From contig QCIY01000003.1 of NCBI GenBank assembly GCA_003216415.1, positions 62,001 through 126,000 of the forward strand: a stretch of DNA of 64,000 nucleotides. Direction: 5' to 3'. The position numbers and the translations under genes were made by a program. This DNA comes from Prochlorococcus sp. AG-402-O16 (GTDB lineage Bacteria; Cyanobacteriota; Cyanobacteriia; PCC-6307; Cyanobiaceae). The stretch's first letter is position 1. The number at the start of each line of letters is the position of its first letter. Of the stretch, positions 57,835-64,000 are shown in pieces. A model generated the notes under the pieces. That model was not told where the DNA came from and ran no database searches. It saw only the letters and a list, made by a program, of their open reading frames with translations.

Positions 57835-58581
57835 TCAACTTGCCAAAGATGTTGCTGTTTCACCAACTCTCTGGGATGCATAACCGATACCTCTAACAGT
57901 TAATATTAATTCTGGATTTCTTGGATCGGGCTCCAATTTACCTCTTAGTCTTGCTACATATACATCTACAACTCTTAAATCAGCAGCTCTTCTAGGGGGA
58001 TATCCCCACAACTGTTCTAATATTTCAGCTCGTGGAACAACCTTCCCAGGTTCATCAAATAACAATTCTAGAAGACTAAATTCGGTATAAGTTAGGCTAA
58101 TTCTCTCGCCAGCTCTAGAAACTTGTCTTCTATTAGTATCAACAACTAAACTTCCAAATTTCATAACTCCTTTGCCGGATGGTACCTCTTTAGTTTCGGC
58201 AACCGAGACGGTAGGGCCCATTCTTCTCAAAATAGTTGCAATCCTGGCTTCTAACTCTTTTGGGCTAAATGGTTTCGATAAATAATCATCAGCTCCTAAA
58301 TCCAAACCTGCAACCCTCTCTGAAATAGCTTCTAGTGCAGTCAAAAATATTATTGGTACAACTGATTCTGCCCTAATTCTTCGGCAAACTGCAAAACCAT
58401 CCATTTTTGGGAGCATAACATCAAGAACTATCAAGTCAGGGGAATCTCTGTGAAAAGATTCAAGAGCTTCTTCACCATTAGTGGCTGAATTAACTTGATA
58501 TCCTGCCAGTTGAAGTCTCGTAACTAATACCTTCAAAACTGCTGGTTCATCGTCAACAACTAAAATTCTTGCTTTTGACAT
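57835..58581 (-). CDS. rpaB: OmpR-type response regulator RpaB
   Basis: A 248-residue regulator with receiver (Asp54 in LIVLDVMLPKMDG, Lys in LSKPF) and winged-helix domain (SLTYTEFSLLELLFDEPGKVVPRAEILEQLWGY, one conserved block). This is the very conserved cyanobacterial RpaB/Ycf27, which represses high-light genes and activates photosystem I genes such as psaD and psaC through HLR1 sites. Both of those genes are in this window. Its cognate kinase (NblS type) is not visible here. Confidence 0.93.
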   Translation of the reverse strand: MSKARILVVDDEPAVLKVLVTRLQLAGYQVNSATNGEEALESFHRDSPDLIVLDVMLPKMDGFAVCRRIRAESVVPIIFLTALEAISERVAGLDLGADDYLSKPFSPKELEARIATILRRMGPTVSVAETKEVPSGKGVMKFGSLVVDTNRRQVSRAGERISLTYTEFSLLELLFDEPGKVVPRAEILEQLWGYPPRRAADLRVVDVYVARLRGKLEPDPRNPELILTVRGIGYASQRVGETATSLAS

Positions 58582-58739
58582 AGTTAAAAAAGATTTCCAG
58601 ATATTTCAAAGCAAAGATTTATTGCTATTGAATTTACATTCTAACAATTAAAAATATAACATTACGAAGCCTCAATGAGATATTTTCAAGATTTATAAAA
58701 TTTTAAATAATTTAAAAATATAAATTTTTCAAATACTTT

Positions 58740-59276
58740 TTACTTCTTTGCAAAATTTATTGTGCTTTTCTCCCTAGAAAATTTAAAAATTCTCAAAAGT
58801 TGGGAGCAAATTAAAGGAGCGAAAAAACCGGTTAGAAAAAGTTCAGCCAAGATATTTTGAATACTAGGGATAAAAAGTAAAAAATTACTTTCTGAAAAAT
58901 TTTTAACCAAAATCTGCGCAAAATATAAAGTTCCACATAAAAAACTTGCGAGGGAACAGATTAAACCATATCTAAAGTGTCCCACCCAAATATCACTATG
59001 AATTTTAATTCTCCCAAACCATATCCCACATAAAATTAAACCAGGAATTTGAGTAAAACTATTATCAAGAGTGACCGAATCTAAAATTAGACCTAAAAAC
59101 AAACCAAATATTAGTCCATTGATTGATCCATTAATCATTGACCATGGCAATAACCAAAATAAAGGCCAATATGGCTGAATACGTAAAAATCCTAGCCAAT
59201 TTGGGTGCCATAAAAAAATTATTGGAATAAAAATAAAGCAAATTATTGAAAAATTTTTTGTAAAAAATTTATTCAT
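58740..59276 (-). CDS. mreD: rod shape-determining protein MreD-like
   Basis: A 178-residue protein with about five hydrophobic segments, sitting third in the mreB-mreC-mreD order. The WPLFWLLPWSMINGSINGLIFGLFLGLILD segment matches the MreD core. The ATG at 59276 overlaps the mreC stop in TAATG. A TTG 30 bases further up would add ten residues but is less plausible. MreD is weakly conserved, so order is the main support. Confidence 0.85.
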   Translation of the reverse strand: MNKFFTKNFSIICFIFIPIIFLWHPNWLGFLRIQPYWPLFWLLPWSMINGSINGLIFGLFLGLILDSVTLDNSFTQIPGLILCGIWFGRIKIHSDIWVGHFRYGLICSLASFLCGTLYFAQILVKNFSESNFLLFIPSIQNILAELFLTGFFAPLICSQLLRIFKFSREKSTINFAKK

Positions 59277-60025
59277 TAAATTTTTACTTTTAAAATTTGT
59301 ACCCAATCTATTATCTGAGGTTTTGCCAAAAGTAATATTTTTGCTGTTTTTTTTGCTTTAAATGGCTTGTTTATTGATTGGACAATACCAATAGGTATAT
59401 TTGGGGGTAATAAAGTACTAGCAGGAGAAGATGAAATAAAATCCCCTTCTTTTATATCAGCATCTTTTGAATACAGTATTAAATTAGGATAATCATCTCC
59501 TGAACCAATGAGTATTCCATTAACTTGAATTCTATCCACCCATACGCCTACTTTACTTTCTGGAGAGGTTAACAATATTACTGATGAAGTAAAAAAGGAA
59601 GTACTTTTTACTCTTCCTAATAATCCACCCGGGCCCATAACAATACTTCCAATTTCAACCCCATCTTTTGAGCCTTTATTTAATAAAATTTGTCTCCACC
59701 AACTACCTGTTTTTCTAGAAATAACAGCAGCTGAAATAGTATCACTGTTAGATGATTGTTGAAGATTTAAAATTTCCCGCAATCTTATATTATCCTTTTT
59801 AAGAAGATTTAATTTTATTAGAGATTCTTGGTCTGAGCTCTTTATAATTACTTCCTTTTGAAATTGACCTGGCCAAAAAGGCTTTGAAACAAAATAATAC
59901 AAATTTTTATAAAGAGAACCTTTTGAAATTCTGACAAAAACCAAAAATAAAAAAATTGCGAACAAAATCCAATTTTTCTTTTTATGCCACCAACGACTAG
60001 TAGAAATTCGTCGGACATCGAACAT
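59276..60025 (-). CDS. mreC: rod shape-determining protein MreC
   Basis: A 249-residue membrane-anchored scaffold of the elongasome. One N-terminal transmembrane helix (about 17-31) is followed by a coiled segment and the periplasmic beta domains. Recognisable parts are VISRKTGSWWRQILLNKGSKDGVEIGS and VMGPGGLLGRV, the MreC core. It follows mreB after 4 bases and overlaps mreD by one base. Confidence 0.92.
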   Translation of the reverse strand: MFDVRRISTSRWWHKKKNWILFAIFLFLVFVRISKGSLYKNLYYFVSKPFWPGQFQKEVIIKSSDQESLIKLNLLKKDNIRLREILNLQQSSNSDTISAAVISRKTGSWWRQILLNKGSKDGVEIGSIVMGPGGLLGRVKSTSFFTSSVILLTSPESKVGVWVDRIQVNGILIGSGDDYPNLILYSKDADIKEGDFISSSPASTLLPPNIPIGIVQSINKPFKAKKTAKILLLAKPQIIDWVQILKVKI

Positions 60026-60029
60026 ATTA

Positions 60030-61082
60030 TTAATCTCTAATAGCGTTCCTTATAAAGTCTGGAGTATCAACAACTCTTTTGAGTTTTTTAAAATCATCTA
60101 AAACCTCTCCACAACCATTAACTACGCAAAGCAGTGGATTTTCTGCAATGTGAGTAAAAATTCCAGTTTCATCGCTAACCAAATCATTAATACCTCTTAC
60201 TAAAGCACCACCCCCTGCAAGCATAATACCCCTATCAACAATATCTGCGGCAAGTTCAGGAGGGGTTCGCTCTAAAGTTCTCTTTACAGCTTCAACTATT
60301 TTGCTTAGTGGATCGGCCATAGCTTCTCTAATTTCTCCCGATGTCAAAGTAACTGACCTTGGTAAACCAGATAAAAGGTGCAAACCTCTAACTTCTAAGG
60401 TAGTTTTATCAAAATCATCGTCTGGAAATGCAGATCCAATTTTGATTTTGATATCCTCTGAAGTTCTTTCTCCAACAACTAAATTGTGAACTTTTTTAAG
60501 ATATATAGCAATTGATTCATTGATTTCATCCCCAGCTATTCGAACGGATTCACTTAATACAGTGCCACCAAGACTTAATACTGCAACCTCTGTAGTACCA
60601 CCACCAATATCAACAATCATAGTTCCAATTGGCTCAGTTACTGGTAATGATGCTCCTATAGCAGCTGCCACAGGTTCGTCAATTAAGTGAACTTCTCTAG
60701 CTCCAGCCAATCCTGCTTCTCTGACTGCTCTTCGCTCAACACTAGTAACTCCGCTGGGAATACCAATAACTATTCTTGGAGCTAATAAGCCCTTACCTTC
60801 GTTACATTTTTGAATAAATGTTTTGATCATTTGTTCCGCCGCATCAAAATCTGCGATAACCCCATCTCTTAGTGGTCTTACGGCTCTTATATTACCGGGA
60901 GTTCTTCCGAGCATTAACTTTGCTTCTTTACCTACTGCCAATGGAACCCCTTCTTCTAAGTCCATGGCCACTACTGAAGGCTCTTGTAAAACAACTCCCT
61001 TCCCTGATACATGTATAAGGGTGTTGGCCGTTCCCAAATCAATGCCAATATCTCTAGAAAATTTAAATCTGTTGAAAATCAC
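60030..61082 (-). CDS. mreB: actin-like cell-shape protein MreB
   Basis: The bacterial actin that directs side-wall growth, 350 residues from the GTG at 61082, giving the expected MreB start [20 protein letters not shown]. Nucleotide-site blocks are [25 protein letters not shown] and [13 protein letters not shown]. The frame extends upstream to a TTG at 61133; neither start is ATG, and the GTG gives standard length. It heads an mreB-mreC-mreD operon with spacings of 4 and -1 bases. Confidence 0.95.
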   Translation of the reverse strand: MIFNRFKFSRDIGIDLGTANTLIHVSGKGVVLQEPSVVAMDLEEGVPLAVGKEAKLMLGRTPGNIRAVRPLRDGVIADFDAAEQMIKTFIQKCNEGKGLLAPRIVIGIPSGVTSVERRAVREAGLAGAREVHLIDEPVAAAIGASLPVTEPIGTMIVDIGGGTTEVAVLSLGGTVLSESVRIAGDEINESIAIYLKKVHNLVVGERTSEDIKIKIGSAFPDDDFDKTTLEVRGLHLLSGLPRSVTLTSGEIREAMADPLSKIVEAVKRTLERTPPELAADIVDRGIMLAGGGALVRGINDLVSDETGIFTHIAENPLLCVVNGCGEVLDDFKKLKRVVDTPDFIRNAIRD

Positions 61083-61213
61083 GATAAGAAATCTTTTTTT
61101 AAATAATATATCTATTTTTTGTTGAGCTCTCAAAAATCACTCATTTAGTTATGAATAGCACGTAAAACTTTGAGCAAAAACTCAAAATATGAGTAGTATT
61201 AAAAAAAAAAATT

Positions 61214-61585
61214 ATGGAAATTAACACTATTAACCTAGTTGGCAGAGCTGGCCGAGAACCAGATGTCAGATATTTTGAATCTGGTAGCATCGTAGCCAAT
61301 TTTACTTTGGCAGTTAACAGAAGGAGTAGAGATGAAGAGCCAGACTGGTTTAATTTAGAGATATGGGGTAAACAAGCACAAATAGCAGCAGATTACGTTA
61401 AAAAAGGTTCCTTAATTGGAATTACAGGAAGCTTCAAAATTGATAGTTGGAAAGATAAAAATACTGGTGAAGACAGATATAAACCAGTTGTTAGAGTAGA
61501 TAGATTAAATTTGCTAAGCTCACGAAAAGAGTCTGAAAATAACCAATATTCTAGTAGTAGTAACTCTAGTGAAATCCCTTTTTAA
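61214..61585 (+). CDS. ssb: single-stranded DNA-binding protein
   Basis: An OB-fold ssDNA-binding protein of 123 residues. The fold is seen in INTINLVGRAGREPDVRYFESGSIVANFTLAVNR, one conserved block at about 4-37, and WFNLEIWGKQAQIAADYVKKG. The C-terminal tip, which recruits repair proteins, reads SSNSSEIPF instead of the usual acidic DDDIPF, so its contact strength may be lower. It is divergent from mreB and converges with the DedA gene (4-base overlap). Confidence 0.93.
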   Translation: MEINTINLVGRAGREPDVRYFESGSIVANFTLAVNRRSRDEEPDWFNLEIWGKQAQIAADYVKKGSLIGITGSFKIDSWKDKNTGEDRYKPVVRVDRLNLLSSRKESENNQYSSSSNSSEIPF

Positions 61586-62241
61586 GCTCTATTTTTTTTA
61601 AAAAATCTAATAAGTATTCTTATAAAAAAATATAATAAAATTAAAATTAAAATTGGCTTGACAACATATTTGATTTGATCTAAGTAAGTTTCAATGATTG
61701 GATAATTTTCACCAAATAAATAACCTGCATAAGTTAGAAGTGCTACCCATATCAAGCTCCCAAATGTAGTCCAAATTAAAAATTTTCTTAATGGCATAAG
61801 TTCTATACCAGCTGGTACTGAAATTAAAGTTCTTATACCTGGTACTAATCGGCCCCAAAAAACTAAAGAAACCCCGTACTTGTCAAACCACCTTTTACTT
61901 TTACTTAAATCACTAGAAGAAATACCCAAATATTTTCCTTTTTTATCTAGAAAATTTGAAAGTCTTTTTTCATTTACTAATCTTCCTAAATAATACCAAG
62001 GCAAAGATCCTAAGATAGTTCCAAATAATCCCCAAAAAACTAATATATAAAAATTTAATTTTTGTTGATAAACGAAATAGCCTCCTAATGGCATAATTAT
62101 CTCAGAAGGAATGGGAGGTATTATATTTTCTAAAAACATAGCCAAACAAATAGTGAGGTATGCAATTAATGAATTCTTTTCAACAGCCAAACTAATATAG
62201 TCGGGGATTGAAGTAAGAAAATTTACAAAAATTAAACTCAA
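61582..62241 (-). CDS. DedA-family membrane protein
   Basis: A 219-residue polytopic membrane protein of the DedA/SNARE-associated family, linked to undecaprenyl-phosphate or phospholipid flipping. The motif block is FLENIIPPIPSEIIMPLGGYFV, followed by YYLGRLV and a glycine/arginine loop WFDKYGVSLVFWGRLVPGIRTLIS. Four to five hydrophobic segments are visible. The start is TTG at 62241, as no early ATG exists. Its 3' end overlaps ssb by 4 bases. Confidence 0.87.
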   Translation of the reverse strand: MSLIFVNFLTSIPDYISLAVEKNSLIAYLTICLAMFLENIIPPIPSEIIMPLGGYFVYQQKLNFYILVFWGLFGTILGSLPWYYLGRLVNEKRLSNFLDKKGKYLGISSSDLSKSKRWFDKYGVSLVFWGRLVPGIRTLISVPAGIELMPLRKFLIWTTFGSLIWVALLTYAGYLFGENYPIIETYLDQIKYVVKPILILILLYFFIRILIRFFKKNRA

Positions 62242-62243
62242 AC

Positions 62244-63662
62244 TTAATATCTATAAAGCTCTGGTTTATAAGGTCCATCAACAGAAACATTAATATAATC
62301 AGCTTGTTCCTTAGTTAATTTTGTTAATTTTGCACCAATTTTCTTAAGATGTAATCTAGCTACCATTTCATCTAAATGTTTTGGTAAAACATAAACCTCC
62401 TTAGCATATTTTTCTGACTTATTGAAAAGTTCAATTTGAGCTAGTACTTGATTAGTAAATGAATTACTCATAACAAAACTTGGATGTCCAGTGGCACAAC
62501 CTAAGTTAACTAATCTACCTTCAGCTAAAAGGATTATTTTATTGCCACTCGGTAAAGTTATGTGATCAACCTGCGGCTTAATATTTTCCCATGGATAATC
62601 TTTCAATGAAGCCACATCAATTTCATTATCGAAATGGCCAATATTACAGACTATGGCCTCATCTTTCATCTTGACAAGATTTTCTTTAGTTATTACCTGA
62701 TAGTTCCCAGTTGCTGTAACAAATATATCTATATCTTCCACAACATCGTCTAATGTAACAACGCTAAAACCTTCCATTGCCGCTTGAAGAGCACAAATTG
62801 GATCTACTTCAGCAACTTTTACAATAGCACCAAGTCCTCTAAGGGACTGGGCTGAGCCTTTACCTACATCTCCAAAACCCATTACTAAAGCAACCTTTCC
62901 AGCAATCATCACATCAGTAGCACGCTTTATACTATCAACCAGAGATTCTCGGCAGCCATATAAATTATCAAATTTACTCTTAGTTACTGAATCATTAACG
63001 TTGATAGCAGGAAAAGGTAAAGCATTTTGATTTTGCAATTGATAAAGTCTTGCAACTCCCGTTGTAGTTTCTTCAGTGACACCAATGATATTACTCTTAA
63101 TTCTAGAATAGAAGTCACTATCATTTTCCAACTTAGATTTTATAGATTTGAATAAAGCAATTTCTTCTTCATTACCGGGATTATCTAAAACAGATAAATC
63201 TTTTTCTGCTTTACTGCCGAGTATCAATAAGCCAGTTGCATCTCCACCATCATCAAGAATCATATTCGGAGAATCGGAGCCCCAATCAAGAATATAGTGG
63301 GTATATTGCCAATATTCATCAAGAGTCTCACCTTTTTTTGCATATACAGGGATGCCTTGATCTGCGATAGCTGCAGCCGCATGATCTTGAGTTGAAAAAA
63401 TATTGCATGAAGCCCATTTCACTTCTGCACCAAGATCAACAAGAGTTTCTATTAATACTGCTGTCTGAATAGTCATATGAAGACTTCCAGCTATTTTTGC
63501 ACCTCTTAGTGGCTTTTCAGATTGATATTTATCTCTAAGCGCCATTAATCCCGGCATTTCAGTTTCAGCAATTTTAATTTCTTTACGACCAAAATCTGAT
63601 AAAGAGATATCAGCAATTACGTAATTAGTTGTAGAGGTCTTAACTGAATTTGCGATAACCAT
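62244..63662 (-). CDS. ahcY: S-adenosylhomocysteine hydrolase
   Basis: Splits S-adenosylhomocysteine to adenosine and homocysteine, clearing the product of all SAM methylation, including DNA methylation and the SAM used in pigment synthesis. The 472-residue protein has the substrate blocks [22 protein letters not shown] and [12 protein letters not shown]. The NAD motif is [18 protein letters not shown], and the C-terminus is KPELYRY. It starts 2 bases upstream of the DedA gene and is divergent from tsaE. Confidence 0.97.
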   Translation of the reverse strand: MVIANSVKTSTTNYVIADISLSDFGRKEIKIAETEMPGLMALRDKYQSEKPLRGAKIAGSLHMTIQTAVLIETLVDLGAEVKWASCNIFSTQDHAAAAIADQGIPVYAKKGETLDEYWQYTHYILDWGSDSPNMILDDGGDATGLLILGSKAEKDLSVLDNPGNEEEIALFKSIKSKLENDSDFYSRIKSNIIGVTEETTTGVARLYQLQNQNALPFPAINVNDSVTKSKFDNLYGCRESLVDSIKRATDVMIAGKVALVMGFGDVGKGSAQSLRGLGAIVKVAEVDPICALQAAMEGFSVVTLDDVVEDIDIFVTATGNYQVITKENLVKMKDEAIVCNIGHFDNEIDVASLKDYPWENIKPQVDHITLPSGNKIILLAEGRLVNLGCATGHPSFVMSNSFTNQVLAQIELFNKSEKYAKEVYVLPKHLDEMVARLHLKKIGAKLTKLTKEQADYINVSVDGPYKPELYRY

Positions 63663-63701
63663 ATCTAGTAAATACTTTTTCTATTAAACTATATATGATT
63701 T

Positions 63702-64000
63702 TTGAGTAATTTTGTGTTTGTTGAGAATTTAAAAGAGACTTTAAAGTTAGGAAAAAAACTTTCATATAAATTAAATCCACAATCAATTGTTTTATTACAG
63801 GGTCCAATTGGGGCTGGAAAAACTTCTTTTGTTCAAGGGATTGCTAAAGGCTTATCAATCTCTGAAGACATTACAAGCCCTACATTTGCTTTATCGCATC
63901 ATTATAACTCCGGAAAAATTCCACTGATTCACCTTGATTTATACAGGTTAGAAAATGTTTCTTCAGCAAAAGAAGTTTTTTTTTCAGAAGAAGAAGAGGC
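63702..64000 (+). CDS. tsaE: TsaE-type ATPase, 5' end only
   Basis: The gene runs off the window, so only about 99 codons are seen. They begin SNFVFVENLKETLKLGKKLSY, and the P-loop is GPIGAGKTSFVQGIA. The conserved ITSPTFALSHHY and LIHLDLYRL of TsaE follow. TsaE is needed for threonylcarbamoyladenosine in tRNA. The start is TTG at 63702, just after an in-frame stop, or GTG at 63714. It is divergent from ahcY. Confidence 0.9.
   Translation, partial: MSNFVFVENLKETLKLGKKLSYKLNPQSIVLLQGPIGAGKTSFVQGIAKGLSISEDITSPTFALSHHYNSGKIPLIHLDLYRLENVSSAKEVFFSEEEE

Overview
The window comes from a small-genome marine cyanobacterium, almost certainly a high-light-clade Prochlorococcus. The DNA is very AT-rich (roughly 30% G+C by eye) and densely packed, with many 1-14 base gene overlaps and several TTG or GTG starts. 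It encodes photosystem I subunits (psaD, psaC), NdhS, the response regulator RpaB and a CAAD/CURT1-like thylakoid protein. The heme oxygenase-pebA-pebB bilin operon is also present, as in Prochlorococcus strains that no longer build phycobilisomes. This assignment rests on gene content and remembered gene order; I could not run a comparison. Gaps between genes are short, and none longer than about 300 bases is empty.

Region by region. 1-9,060: the 5' end of a possible helicase gene, tyrA, crtD, a fructosamine-kinase-like gene, a CAAD protein, a MoeB/ThiF-rhodanese fusion, a tandemly duplicated cobalamin adenosyltransferase (cobO), larE, speD and recF. 9,057-21,330: tRNA-Arg(CCG), a possible acetyltransferase, ppc, gshA, trpE, psaD, a divergent sensor kinase, rodA, mrp, hemF and a CCB1-like membrane protein. 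21,480-30,700: rnd, a LpxB-related glycosyltransferase-like gene, tRNA-Cys(GCA), small hypotheticals, purM, a panC-cmk fusion, a low-molecular-weight phosphatase, and ho1-pebA-pebB. 30,880-40,360: icd, a four-carbon acid-sugar kinase, an aldose-epimerase-like gene, an alpha/beta hydrolase, a NapA-type antiporter, glgP and two hypotheticals. 40,430-47,000: tRNA-Arg(CCT), RNase P RNA, rnc, ndhS, rimM, a two-gene DNA methyltransferase and putative restriction endonuclease cassette, glmS and psaC. 47,040-64,000: acpP-fabF-tkt, thiC with a TPP riboswitch, an M20 amidohydrolase, a TPR protein, ruvB, smpB, lysS, rpaB, mreBCD, ssb, a DedA protein, ahcY and the 5' end of tsaE.

Most of this is housekeeping: carbon metabolism (ppc, icd, glgP, transketolase), fatty-acid synthesis (acpP, fabF), cofactors (thiC, panC, cobO, hemF), cell shape (mreBCD, rodA) and photosynthesis. 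The clearest accessory element is the pair at 42,588-44,611. It encodes a complete C5-cytosine methyltransferase followed 11 bases later by a protein with a PD-(D/E)XK-like nuclease signature, which together look like a type II restriction-modification system inserted between rimM and glmS. Other points worth a second look are an orphan LarE with three conserved cysteines, the CobO tandem duplication, a sensor kinase whose ATP-binding domain has decayed, and a MoeB-like enzyme lacking the usual zinc cysteines.
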